Assembly (NCBI RefSeq): GCF_022712295.1
Contig: NZ_JALAGT010000193.1
Location: forward strand, 1 to 18,862
Length of the DNA: 18,862 nt
Source of the DNA: Galactobacter sp.
Lineage (GTDB): Bacteria; Actinomycetota; Actinomycetes; Actinomycetales; Micrococcaceae
Reading direction: 5' to 3'
Numbering within the stretch: the stretch's first letter is position 1; each line of letters begins with the position of its first letter. The position numbers and the translations under genes are program-made. The notes beneath the pieces were generated by a model. It was not told the DNA's origin, ran no database searches, and saw only the letters and a list, made by a program, of their open reading frames with translations. Below, piece after piece: positions 7,711-14,543 of the stretch.

Positions 7711-8829
7711 TTACTTGGAGGAACCGACCTTCAGATCACCGGAGATGATCTGGGCCTTGATGTCATCCAGCTGCTTCTTGGTCTCATCGGAGACCTCGGA
7801 GTCGAAGTCGTGGAACGGGGCAAGCGCCACGCCTTCGTTCTCCAGGGTGCCGACGTAGGGCTCGTTGGAGAACTTGCCGTCGATGGCCTCGTTGGTCACG
7901 TCCTCCACGGTCTTGTCCATGGCCTTGATGACGGAGGTCAGCATGATCTTCTTGTACTTCGGAGCGGACTTGTAACCATCGGCGTCCACCCACACGGCCT
8001 TGACGTCGTTGCCCTGATCCTTGGACTCCTGGATGGAGGAGAGTGCGCCAAGGCCGACCGGACCGGCCACGGGCATGATGATGTCCGCACCCTGAGCCAG
8101 CAGGTTGGCGGTGATGGACTTGCCCTTGTCCTGGTTCTCGAAGTCGCCGACGAACGTGCCGTCCTGCTTCTTGGTGTTCCAGCCAAGGACCTGGACGTTC
8201 TTGTCGTTGTCCTCGTTGTACTTGGCAACGCCCTCGGCGAAGCCCTCCATGAAGATGGTCACGGTGGGGATCTTCATGCCGCCGAAGGTACCGACCTTGT
8301 TGGTCTTGGTCTGAGCCGCAGACAGGTAGCCGGCCAGGTAGGCGGCCTCATCGGTCTGGTAGGTCAGGTTCTTGATGTTGTCCGCCTTGGCGGAGTCGTC
8401 ATCCAGGAGCGCGAAGTGAGCATCCGGGTTGGCGTCCGCTGCTTCCTTGGTGGCCTTGGCCAGGTTGAAGCCCACGGAGTAGGTGATGTCGCACTTGTTC
8501 TTGACCATGCCGTCCAGGTTCGGCTTGAAGTCGGAGTCGTCCTTGGACTCGGCTTCCTTGATCTGGATCTGGCGGGAGGCCTCCACCTGCTTCAGCCCCT
8601 CGTAGGAGGTCTGGTTGAAGGACTGGTCGTCGAATCCACCCGAGTCGGAGACGATGCAACCGATGAAGTCGGTGGCCGGCTCACCCTTGGGTGCCGAGGT
8701 CGAGGAGCCGGAATCGGCGGAGTCGGACCCCTTCGAGTCTTCAGGGGCGGAACCACACGCTGCAAGAACGAGCGCTGCGATTCCGAGAACGGACGCGGCA
8801 GCGCCCATACGGGTACGGGTGGTCTTCAA
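7711..8829 (-). CDS. BMP-family substrate-binding lipoprotein of nucleoside ABC importer
   Basis: This 372-residue secreted lipoprotein is the extracellular substrate-binding subunit of the importer. The N-terminus is a lipoprotein signal: basic MKTTRTRMG, a hydrophobic run, and the lipobox LAAC with acylated Cys25. A Ser/Asp/Gly-rich linker to about residue 50 follows. The mature domain carries BMP/PnrA-type features: VSDSGGFDDQSFNQTSYEGL, ITYSVGFNLAKATKEAA, TYQTDEAAYLAGYLSA, KVGTFGGMKIPTV and VWVDADGY. These match nucleoside-binding members such as PnrA and BmpA-D. The start is TTG at 8829, supported by AGGAGG 5 nt upstream. It is the first gene of the operon. Some BMP-family proteins bind other ligands, but cdd and deoA downstream point to nucleosides. 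Confidence 0.94.
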   Translation of the reverse strand: MKTTRTRMGAAASVLGIAALVLAACGSAPEDSKGSDSADSGSSTSAPKGEPATDFIGCIVSDSGGFDDQSFNQTSYEGLKQVEASRQIQIKEAESKDDSDFKPNLDGMVKNKCDITYSVGFNLAKATKEAADANPDAHFALLDDDSAKADNIKNLTYQTDEAAYLAGYLSAAQTKTNKVGTFGGMKIPTVTIFMEGFAEGVAKYNEDNDKNVQVLGWNTKKQDGTFVGDFENQDKGKSITANLLAQGADIIMPVAGPVGLGALSSIQESKDQGNDVKAVWVDADGYKSAPKYKKIMLTSVIKAMDKTVEDVTNEAIDGKFSNEPYVGTLENEGVALAPFHDFDSEVSDETKKQLDDIKAQIISGDLKVGSSK

Positions 8830-8834
8830 AAGAG

Positions 8835-8840
8835 CCTCCT
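8835..8840 (-). promoter_or_regulatory. Shine-Dalgarno AGGAGG supporting a TTG start
   Basis: AGGAGG lies 5 nt upstream of the TTG at 8827-8829. This supports the rare TTG start over the later ATG at residue 8, which would cut off most of the basic part of the signal peptide. Confidence 0.75.
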
Positions 8841-8856
8841 GGTCGGCGATGCGGGC

Positions 8857-8886
8857 GGTGCTATTCCCACCTCAGGGGTAAGCACC
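8857..8886 (-). promoter_or_regulatory. Stem-loop in the leader of the lipoprotein gene
   Basis: GGTGCT (8857-8862) and AGCACC (8881-8886) pair, with an inner CCC/GGG pairing and a small loop. It lies between the tentative -10 (8893-8898) and the ribosome site, so it could form at the very 5' end of the operon mRNA. It does not match a riboswitch I recognise. Confidence 0.4.
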
Positions 8887-8892
8887 TGGACC

Positions 8893-8922
8893 AGGATACC
8901 CCGGAATATGAAGCACTATGAA
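8893..8922 (-). promoter_or_regulatory. Tentative promoter of the nucleoside-uptake operon
   Basis: On the minus strand a TATCCT (8893-8898) is preceded, after 18 nt, by TTCATA (8917-8922). Each matches 4 of 6 consensus positions, so this is a weak prediction. It fits a start near 8886 and a leader of roughly 57 nt. Confidence 0.3.
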
Positions 8923-8949
8923 TGCCACGAGATGCATGAACCGGGCGAA

Positions 8950-8964
8950 ATGTGCTTGTCACAT
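8950..8964. promoter_or_regulatory. Inverted repeat upstream of the nucleoside-uptake operon
   Basis: ATGTG-N5-CACAT (8950-8964) is centred about 70 bp upstream of the predicted transcription start. It could be an operator. The spacing does not fit a CRP-type TGTGA-N6-TCACA site, and no regulator gene is adjacent. Confidence 0.3.
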
Positions 8965-8991
8965 GTCGAGGCATGGCCCGCGTACACAAGG

Positions 8992-9029
8992 ATGCCCGAC
9001 GGCGGGACTCGCGTCCCGCCGTCGGGCAT
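8992..9029 (-). terminator. Perfect 16-bp terminator hairpin after the amidohydrolase gene
   Basis: ATGCCCGACGGCGGGA (8992-9007), a 6-nt loop, and the exact complement TCCCGCCGTCGGGCAT (9014-9029) begin 26 bp past the amidohydrolase stop. The stem is very GC-rich with no strong U-tract. It should insulate the amidohydrolase gene from the downstream uptake operon on the same strand. Each arm contains the 13-mer that recurs elsewhere in this window. Confidence 0.8.
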
Positions 9030-9055
9030 GGATCCGGGGTTGCTGCCCCGCGCCG

Positions 9056-10267
9056 TCAGCGCGGGCTGACGCCCGCGTTGCGCTCCGCGACCGCGCGCAA
9101 GGCGGAGGCGGTCATGATCCGTACGCCCACCCCGATGGCGCGCTCATCCGGGTTGTAATTGCCCTGATGCAGGTCGTATTCCGGTCCGTCCGGGCGCCGT
9201 GTTCCCAGGCGGAACATGGCACCGGGACGCTCCTGGGTCATCCAGGCGAAGTCCTCGCCCCCCATGGACTGGCCGATCAGCTCGATGGCGTCCGCACCGA
9301 TCTCGCCGCGGGCGGCCTCCTCGATCAGGGCCGTCTCCTCCGGAGTGTTCACCACAGGAGGCACGCCACGGATGTGTTCCAGGTCCACCTTGACGTTGTA
9401 CGGGGCGGCGACCTGGGCCACGACCTCGTCCAACAGCTCTCCGGCGGACTCCCAGGCCTTGCCGTCCAGGCAGCGCATGGTGCCAGAGAGCGTGCCGACG
9501 CTGGGGATCGCGTTCGGGGCATTGCCTGCGTTGATCTGTCCCCACACCACGGACACCGCGGAGCGGACGTCGATGCGGCGGGAGAGCACGGCCGGCACAC
9601 CGACGGCGATCTGGCTCAACGCGAAGACCAGGTCCTCGGTCAGGTGCGGACGCGACGTGTGGCCGCCGCGGCCCACCAGGCGGATGCGGATGGTGTCGGA
9701 GGCGGAGGTGATGGCACCGATGCGGGTGGCGATGTGGCCAACAGGGACGCGCGGTTCGCAATGCAGGGCGAGCACCCGCGGGACGTCGCCCAGCAGTCCC
9801 TGCTCGATGACGGACTTGGCGCCACCGGGCATGCGTTCCTCTGCGGGCTGGAAGAGGATGCGCACGCGGCCGTGGAGCAGACCCTGGTCGTGGAGGTCCT
9901 TCAGCGCAAGCGCCGTACCGAGCTGCACCGTGGTGTGGATGTCGTGGCCGCAGGCGTGGCACACGCCGGGGTTCGTGGAGGCGTACTCCAGGCCGGTCTT
10001 CTCGGTGAGCGGCAGGGCGTCGATATCGGCACGCAGGCCGATGGCGAGGTCGCCCTCACCGATCTCCACCCAGGCACCTGTACCGCTCATACGGTGCGGG
10101 GTCAGGCCGGCCGCCGTGAGGACCTCGATGATCTTCCCCGTAGTGCGCTCTTCCTGGAAGGACAGCTCCGGGTGGGCGTGGACGTCACGCCGGAAAGCGA
10201 TCAGCTCATCGAGATGACGTTCCACGACGGGCCCCACCTTGGGCACCTGGATGACTTCCTTGACCAC
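9056..10267 (-). CDS. M20-family amidohydrolase (amidase/aminoacylase type metallopeptidase)
   Basis: This 403-residue cytoplasmic metal-dependent hydrolase belongs to the M20D branch (hippurate hydrolase, N-acyl-amino-acid or IAA-amino-acid hydrolase type). Seen in order are RRDVHAHPELSFQE (26-39), LRADIDALPL (78-87), the metal motif CHACGHDIHTT (103-113), QPAEE (140-144) with catalytic and metal-binding glutamates, the lid-domain GRGGHTSRPH (199-208), GGEDFAWM (336-343) and a late histidine in DLHQGNY (365-371). The metal-centre residues look intact. The start is GTG at 10267 with GGAG 7 nt upstream. The natural acyl-amino-acid substrate cannot be assigned. It has its own terminator and a tentative promoter, so it is probably monocistronic rather than part of the nucleoside operon. 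Confidence 0.92.
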   Translation of the reverse strand: MVKEVIQVPKVGPVVERHLDELIAFRRDVHAHPELSFQEERTTGKIIEVLTAAGLTPHRMSGTGAWVEIGEGDLAIGLRADIDALPLTEKTGLEYASTNPGVCHACGHDIHTTVQLGTALALKDLHDQGLLHGRVRILFQPAEERMPGGAKSVIEQGLLGDVPRVLALHCEPRVPVGHIATRIGAITSASDTIRIRLVGRGGHTSRPHLTEDLVFALSQIAVGVPAVLSRRIDVRSAVSVVWGQINAGNAPNAIPSVGTLSGTMRCLDGKAWESAGELLDEVVAQVAAPYNVKVDLEHIRGVPPVVNTPEETALIEEAARGEIGADAIELIGQSMGGEDFAWMTQERPGAMFRLGTRRPDGPEYDLHQGNYNPDERAIGVGVRIMTASALRAVAERNAGVSPR

Positions 10268-10308
10268 GACTGTTCTCCATATTCCTGCTGCAGGTTTCCG
10301 TTGCTGTC

Positions 10309-10314
10309 AGTCTA
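10309..10314 (-). promoter_or_regulatory. Tentative -10 box of the amidohydrolase gene
   Basis: TAGACT on the minus strand lies about 42 bp upstream of the GTG start and fits TANNNT. It would give a leader of about 35 nt containing the GGAG ribosome site. No convincing -35 element is seen. Confidence 0.3.
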
Positions 10315-10346
10315 TGCATGCGGTGACGTCGGTTATGCCGGGGATT

Positions 10347-10374
10347 CCGGGTGCCGGGGGTTCAGGCACTCCGG
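10347..10374 (-). terminator. Hairpin downstream of manC
   Basis: The arms CCGGGTGCC (10347-10355) and GGCACTCCGG (10365-10374) pair over 9 bp with a single bulged base and a 9-nt loop. It begins 11 bp after the manC stop. It is a plausible intrinsic terminator separating manC from the amidohydrolase gene. Confidence 0.5.
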
Positions 10375-10385
10375 AGTTCACGCGT

Positions 10386-11498
10386 TCAGAGCACGTCGGT
10401 CTCACCGTGGGCCTTGAGCGCCTCCACCGCACCCTTGACCTGCTGTGCGTGATCCTTGGTGGTCACCAGGAGCGCGTCGGGGGTGTCCACCACCACCACG
10501 TCGTCGATCCCGATCAGGGCGATGACACGCTTGGTATCGGAGACCACGATGCCGCTGGCCTGATCCACATAGACGCGGGCACCCTCACCCAGAACGGTGG
10601 TGCCGGTCTCGTCCGCAGCAGGATTTAGTCGGCCGAGTGCGGCGAAGTCCCCCACGTCGTCCCAGGTGAAGTCGCCCGGGACCACGGCCACGTCTCCTGC
10701 TGCGGCCGCCGGTTCCGCAACGGCATAGTCGATGGCAATGCCGGGCAGCGTGGGCCACACTTCCTCGATGACGTGGTCCCGGTGCTCCGTGTCCCATGCG
10801 TCCGCGATCTTCTCCACGCCTGCGGCCAGCTCGGGCTGATTGGCGCGGAGGTGCTTGAGCATCAGTGCAACGGGAGCCACGAACATGCCGGCGTTCCAGA
10901 GGAACTGCCCGGATGCGAGGTACTGCTGCGCAGCCTCCTCTTCCGGCTTCTCCACGAATTCTGCGACGTTGCGCCCGTTCGGGGCGCCCTCCACGTCCAG
11001 GGGTTCCCCGCAGCGGATGTACCCGAAGCCGGTGGAGGGATAGGTCGGGGTGATGCCGATGGTGACGATCTTGTCGGTCGCGGCGATCCTGACCGCTTCC
11101 ACCACAGACTGCTGGAATGCCTCGACGGGGACGATCACCTGGTCGGCCGCGAAGGAGCCCATGATGGTGTCCGGATCGCGGCGATACAGGATGGCGGCTG
11201 CCAGTCCGATGGCGGCGGCCGAATCTTTCGGGGAAGGCTCGAGGACCAGGTTTCCCACCGTGAGTGCAGGGAGCTGGGCGCTCACCGCCGCACCGTGGGC
11301 GCGGCCGGTCACCACCATGATGCTGTTCCCCGCCAAGGGCGTCAGCCGATCATAGGTGGACCGGATCAGGGCGGTACCCGATCCGGTGAGGTCATGGAGG
11401 AACTTGGGCGCGGCCGCACGGGACAACGGCCACAGCCGGGTCCCGGTCCCCCCAGCGGGGATGACGGCATGAAAACGCTCCAACAGCGGCTCATTCAT
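10386..11498 (-). CDS. manC: Mannose-1-phosphate guanylyltransferase
   Basis: This cytoplasmic nucleotidyltransferase makes GDP-mannose from mannose-1-phosphate and GTP, supplying mannosyl donors for lipoglycans, polysaccharides and glycoproteins. The signature GGTGTRLWPLSR (16-27) followed by PKFL (31-34) is diagnostic. Other family motifs are GSFAADQVI, TYPSTGFGYI, FVEKP and LWNAGMFV. It has the single-domain form, without the C-terminal isomerase domain of bifunctional ManC/AlgA. I used the ATG at 11498 (370 residues, MNEPLLERFHAVIP) because family members begin close to this motif. A GTG at 11540 would add 14 residues and coincides with the predicted transcription start of a TTGACA promoter, so a longer, leaderless form is possible. 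The gene is divergent from sdhC. Confidence 0.92.
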   Translation of the reverse strand: MNEPLLERFHAVIPAGGTGTRLWPLSRAAAPKFLHDLTGSGTALIRSTYDRLTPLAGNSIMVVTGRAHGAAVSAQLPALTVGNLVLEPSPKDSAAAIGLAAAILYRRDPDTIMGSFAADQVIVPVEAFQQSVVEAVRIAATDKIVTIGITPTYPSTGFGYIRCGEPLDVEGAPNGRNVAEFVEKPEEEAAQQYLASGQFLWNAGMFVAPVALMLKHLRANQPELAAGVEKIADAWDTEHRDHVIEEVWPTLPGIAIDYAVAEPAAAAGDVAVVPGDFTWDDVGDFAALGRLNPAADETGTTVLGEGARVYVDQASGIVVSDTKRVIALIGIDDVVVVDTPDALLVTTKDHAQQVKGAVEALKAHGETDVL

Positions 11499-11545
11499 TG
11501 GATTCACGGTACCGGACGGGGCCCTCACACCCACATTCACGTCCG

Positions 11546-11574
11546 GCGCTAATCCTCCATTCCGCGTATGTCAA
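11546..11574 (-). promoter_or_regulatory. Predicted manC promoter
   Basis: A perfect -35 TTGACA (11569-11574) is followed after 17 nt by TAGCGC (11546-11551), a poor -10. The inferred transcription start falls at about 11540, on the in-frame GTG. Confidence 0.45.
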
Positions 11575-11675
11575 CCATGCGCGCTGAGAATGGGTCCGAA
11601 ATAGCCTCACCTGCATTAATTACGATACCTCAAAAGCCTGTTATACCGCGCCATGGAACCGAAATAGGAAACATG

Positions 11676-11691
11676 GGTGACGCTCGCCACA
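11676..11691. promoter_or_regulatory. CRP/GlxR-like site upstream of the sdh operon
   Basis: GGTGA-CGCTCG-CCACA matches TGTGA-N6-TCACA at 8 of the 10 conserved positions with exact spacing. It is centred at 11683.5, about 61 bp upstream of the start predicted from the -10 at 11732. That is a classic activator position. The assignment is inference from consensus only. Confidence 0.4.
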
Positions 11692-11709
11692 TGAAGTCAC
11701 GCAGAAGCA

Positions 11710-11737
11710 TGAACATCGCTCGAAAGTGGTCTAGGAT
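11710..11737 (+). promoter_or_regulatory. Predicted sdhCDAB promoter
   Basis: TGAACA (11710-11715), a 16-nt spacer, then TAGGAT (11732-11737). TAGGAT fits the actinobacterial TANNNT -10. A start near 11744 would give a leader of about 75 nt. Confidence 0.4.
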
Positions 11738-11806
11738 CGGCCTGAAAAGCTCACATCGGGAAGCACCCTCACCTGCGTGGACCAACCACGCGCCCGGTGG
11801 AGGCAT

Positions 11807-11811
11807 GGAGG
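11807..11811 (+). promoter_or_regulatory. Shine-Dalgarno GGAGG that decides the sdhC start
   Basis: GGAGG with a 7-nt spacer before the GTG at 11819. It overrules an in-frame ATG at 11777 that would add 14 residues unlike the SdhC N-terminus. Confidence 0.75.
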
Positions 11812-11818
11812 TATTTAC

Positions 11819-12202
11819 GTGTCGAAGGCATCTTCCGGCACCCTTTACCGCGGCCGTGAAGGCATGTGGTCATGGGTTGGACACCGAGTCACCGGTGTCG
11901 TCATCTTCTTCTTCCTGTTGGTCCACGTTCTGGACACCGCGCTGGTACGCGTCAGCCCCGGCGCATACGACGCAGTCATCGAGGCCTACAAGAACCCCCT
12001 GATGGCCATCGGCGAGTTCGCGCTCGTCGCCGCCATCCTGTTCCACGCCTTCAACGGCCTGCGCCTGATCCTCGTCGACTTCCTCAAGCAGGGCCCCAAG
12101 ATCCAGAAGGCCCTCTTCTGGACCGTCATGGTCGTCTGGGTCGTCTTCGTGGTGGCCTTCGGCGCCCGTCACCTCACCCTTGCATTCACGGGAGGCAACT
12201 GA
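11819..12202 (+). CDS. sdhC: Succinate dehydrogenase cytochrome b556 subunit
   Basis: This 127-residue membrane anchor, with SdhD, binds heme b and quinone and tethers the SdhAB catalytic dimer to the inner face of the membrane. The SdhC signature RGREGMWSWVGHRVTG (11-26) and the LFHAFNGLR motif (75-82) with a probable heme-ligand histidine at 76 are visible. Three hydrophobic segments lie near 24-44, 62-84 and 97-117. The start is GTG at 11819, chosen by the GGAGG 7 nt upstream. It is the first gene of the operon, 2 bp before sdhD. The sdhC-sdhD-sdhA-sdhB order with two separate anchors makes this the SdhCDAB type rather than the single-anchor actinobacterial type. Confidence 0.93.
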   Translation: MSKASSGTLYRGREGMWSWVGHRVTGVVIFFFLLVHVLDTALVRVSPGAYDAVIEAYKNPLMAIGEFALVAAILFHAFNGLRLILVDFLKQGPKIQKALFWTVMVVWVVFVVAFGARHLTLAFTGGN

Positions 12203-12204
12203 TC

Positions 12205-12660
12205 ATGACCGCACAGATCGACGCACCGCGCTCCCAGCGGATTGACCCCAAGTACAACCGCTCTCGCAAGTCTCGCACCAACTTCGAGATGATCGCATGG
12301 CTGTTCATGCGCATCTCCGGTGTCATCCTGATCGTCCTGATCTTCGGCCACCTGTTCACCAACCTGCTGGTCGGCGACGGTGTGCACGCCATCGACTGGG
12401 GCTTCGTTGCCGGTAAGTGGGCCAGCCCCCTGTGGCAGATCTGGGATCTGGCCATGTTGTGGTTCGCCATGCTGCACGGCACCAATGGTGTTCGCACCAT
12501 CATCAACGACTATGCAGAGAAGGACCGCACGCGGTTCTGGCTCAAGGGCATCCTCTACATCGTCACGGCGTTCATCATCATCCTCGGCACCCTGGTGATC
12601 TTCACCTTTGACCCTTGCATGGTCACTGGTAAGGAATACGGCTTCTGCCCCGCCGGCTGA
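12205..12660 (+). CDS. sdhD: Succinate dehydrogenase hydrophobic membrane anchor subunit
   Basis: This 151-residue second membrane anchor of complex II has a polar, basic N-terminus (1-28) followed by three hydrophobic segments near 29-54, 76-99 and 113-135. Candidate heme ligands are H49 (IFGHLFTNLL) and H91 in LHGTNGVR, a motif echoing the HAFNGLR of SdhC. The start ATG at 12205 follows the sdhC stop by 2 bp, with GGAGG (12191-12195) lying inside the end of sdhC. The C-terminal tail ends FDPCMVTGKEYGFCPAG and carries two cysteines; no role for them is evident. About 95 bp separate it from sdhA, including a short hairpin with CCGGT (12666-12670) and ACCGG (12682-12686). Confidence 0.9.
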   Translation: MTAQIDAPRSQRIDPKYNRSRKSRTNFEMIAWLFMRISGVILIVLIFGHLFTNLLVGDGVHAIDWGFVAGKWASPLWQIWDLAMLWFAMLHGTNGVRTIINDYAEKDRTRFWLKGILYIVTAFIIILGTLVIFTFDPCMVTGKEYGFCPAG

Positions 12661-12755
12661 GTCGGCCGGTGACCTCTCTTGACCGGGGCCACCGCAACCG
12701 AGCAGCCAAACCCACTTGGGTACAAGAAGACATGATCTTTTAAGGAATCACACGA

Positions 12756-14543
12756 ATGCAGGTACATCAGTACGACGTCGTGATCGTCGGAGCCGGCGGA
12801 GCCGGCATGCGCGCCGCCATCGAGGCCGGCCAGCGCGCCCACACCGCGGTCCTGACCAAGCTCTACCCCACCCGTTCCCACACCGGCGCGGCTCAGGGCG
12901 GCATGTGCGCAGCCCTCGCCAACGTCGAGGAGGACAACTGGGAGTGGCACACGTTCGACACCATCAAGGGTGGCGACTACCTCGTTGACCAGGACGCAGC
13001 CGAGGTCATGGCCAAGGAGGCCATCGACGCCGTGCTGGACCTGGAGCACATGGGTCTTCCCTTCAACCGCACCCCTGAGGGCAAGATCGACCAGCGCCGC
13101 TTCGGTGGTCACACCCGTGACCACGGCAAGTCCCCCGTGCGTCGCGCCTGCTACGCGGCAGACCGCACCGGCCACATGATCCTCCAGACCCTCTACCAGA
13201 ACTGCGTGAAGCACAACGTCGAGTTCTACAACGAGGTCTACGTGTTGGACGTCCTCATCACCGAGGAAGCAGCCAAGCGCGAGGACGGCACGGAGTACCA
13301 GCAGAAGCGCGTCTCCGGTGTGGTCACCTACGACCTCTCCACCGGCGAGATCGCCACCTTCCAGGCCAAGGCCGTGGTTTTCGCCACCGGTGGTGCAGGC
13401 AAGGTCTTCAAGACCACCTCCAACGCCCACACCCTGACCGGTGACGGCATGGCCATGATCTACCGCCGCGGTATCCCGCTGGAGGACATGGAGTTCGTGC
13501 AGTTCCATCCCACCGGCCTGGCCGGCCTGGGCATCCTGCTCTCCGAGGCAGCCCGTGGTGAGGGCGCCGTGCTGCGTAACTCCGAGGGTGAGCGCTTCAT
13601 GGAGCGCTACGCCCCCACCATCAAGGACTTGGCTCCCCGTGACATCGTGGCCCGCTCCATGGCCAACGAAGTCCGCGAGGGTCGCGGTTGCGGCCCCCAC
13701 AAGGACTACGTCTACCTGGACCTGACCCACCTGGAACCGGCCCACATCGATGCCAAGCTCCCCGACATCACCGAGTTCGCTCGCACCTACCTGGGTGTGG
13801 AGCCCTACACCGAGCCCGTCCCGGTGTTCCCCACCGCCCACTACGTGATGGGTGGCGTGCCTACCAACATCAAGGGCGAGGTGCTGCAGGACAACGACAC
13901 CGTGGTCCCCGGCCTCTACGCCGCCGGTGAGGTGGCCTGCGTGTCCGTGCACGGCTCCAACCGCCTCGGCACCAACTCACTGCTGGACATCAACGTGTTC
14001 GGTAAGCGCTCCGGCATCAACGCCGCCAAGTACGCCGCAACGGCAGAGTTCGTGGAGCTCCCCGAGAACCCCACGGCCTTCGTCGAGGAGCAGGTCGCTC
14101 ACGTGCGCGACAACGACGGCCCGGAGCGCGTCGGCGCCATCCGCAAGGACCTGCAGGAGACCATGGACGCCAACATGCAGGTGTTCCGCTCCGGCGACAC
14201 CATCGCCCAGGCCCTCTCCGACATCGAGTCCCTGCGCGAGCGCTACAACAACATCGGCATCCAGGACAAGGGCAAGCGCTTCAACCTCGACCTGCTCGAG
14301 GCCATCGAGCTGGGCTTCCTGTTGGATCTCGCCGAGGTCATGACCGTCTCCGCCCTGCACCGTCACGAGTCCCGCGGCGGCCACTTCCGCGAGGATTACC
14401 CCAAGCGCGATGACGAGAACTTCATGAAGCACACCATGATCTACAAGGATGATGAGGCTGAGACCGAGGGCATCAAGGGTATGCGCTTCGACACCAAGCC
14501 GGTCATCTTCACCCGCTACGAGCCCATGGAGCGTAAGTACTGA
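12756..14543 (+). CDS. sdhA: Succinate dehydrogenase flavoprotein subunit
   Basis: This 595-residue catalytic subunit oxidises succinate to fumarate and passes electrons through covalently bound FAD to SdhB. The dinucleotide-binding fold begins VVIVGAGGAGMRAA (8-21). SHTGAAQGG (41-49) contains the histidine expected to carry FAD (H42). The family segments VVFATGGAGKVF, FVQFHPTGL, HYVMGGVPTN, AAGEVACVSVHGSNRLG and the C-terminal RHESRGGHFREDYPKRDDENF are present, so active-site blocks appear complete. The length is that of the family. The ATG at 12756 has AAGGAA about 8 nt upstream. The stop overlaps the sdhB start (TGATG), implying coupled translation. Confidence 0.97.
   Translation: MQVHQYDVVIVGAGGAGMRAAIEAGQRAHTAVLTKLYPTRSHTGAAQGGMCAALANVEEDNWEWHTFDTIKGGDYLVDQDAAEVMAKEAIDAVLDLEHMGLPFNRTPEGKIDQRRFGGHTRDHGKSPVRRACYAADRTGHMILQTLYQNCVKHNVEFYNEVYVLDVLITEEAAKREDGTEYQQKRVSGVVTYDLSTGEIATFQAKAVVFATGGAGKVFKTTSNAHTLTGDGMAMIYRRGIPLEDMEFVQFHPTGLAGLGILLSEAARGEGAVLRNSEGERFMERYAPTIKDLAPRDIVARSMANEVREGRGCGPHKDYVYLDLTHLEPAHIDAKLPDITEFARTYLGVEPYTEPVPVFPTAHYVMGGVPTNIKGEVLQDNDTVVPGLYAAGEVACVSVHGSNRLGTNSLLDINVFGKRSGINAAKYAATAEFVELPENPTAFVEEQVAHVRDNDGPERVGAIRKDLQETMDANMQVFRSGDTIAQALSDIESLRERYNNIGIQDKGKRFNLDLLEAIELGFLLDLAEVMTVSALHRHESRGGHFREDYPKRDDENFMKHTMIYKDDEAETEGIKGMRFDTKPVIFTRYEPMERKY

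Larger units (their letters stand above)
11499..11818. other. Divergent intergenic region between manC and sdhC
   Basis: This is the longest gene-free stretch in the window. I see no supported ORF or RNA gene in it. It holds the predicted manC promoter, a relatively AT-rich patch near 11612-11645, a CRP/GlxR-like 16-mer (11676-11691), and four CATG-centred short sequences spaced 18-20 bp (11651, 11671, 11689, 11707). It also holds the predicted sdh promoter and leader. Confidence 0.7.

Noticed and set aside
8841..8990. A purine or other nucleoside riboswitch before the lipoprotein gene
   Set aside because: The leader is short and holds only one simple hairpin. None of the conserved loop sequences of known purine or preQ1 riboswitches are present.
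6265..9069. A 934-codon open frame on the plus strand
   Set aside because: It lies wholly antisense to the ATPase and lipoprotein genes, whose protein motifs are unmistakable. Its His/Gly/Leu/Val-rich product is what the complement of GC-rich codons yields. It shows no domain or ribosome site.
8918..10417. A 499-codon plus-strand frame across the amidohydrolase gene
   Set aside because: The minus-strand protein carries intact M20 metal motifs. The plus frame is a shadow that also runs through the terminator hairpin.
11777..11818. Upstream ATG as the sdhC start
   Set aside because: The extra residues do not resemble SdhC N-termini, and the GGAGG at 11807 is placed for the GTG at 11819.
12555..13952. 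A 465-codon open frame antisense to sdhA
   Set aside because: Composition artefact opposite a strongly conserved gene; no recognisable domain.
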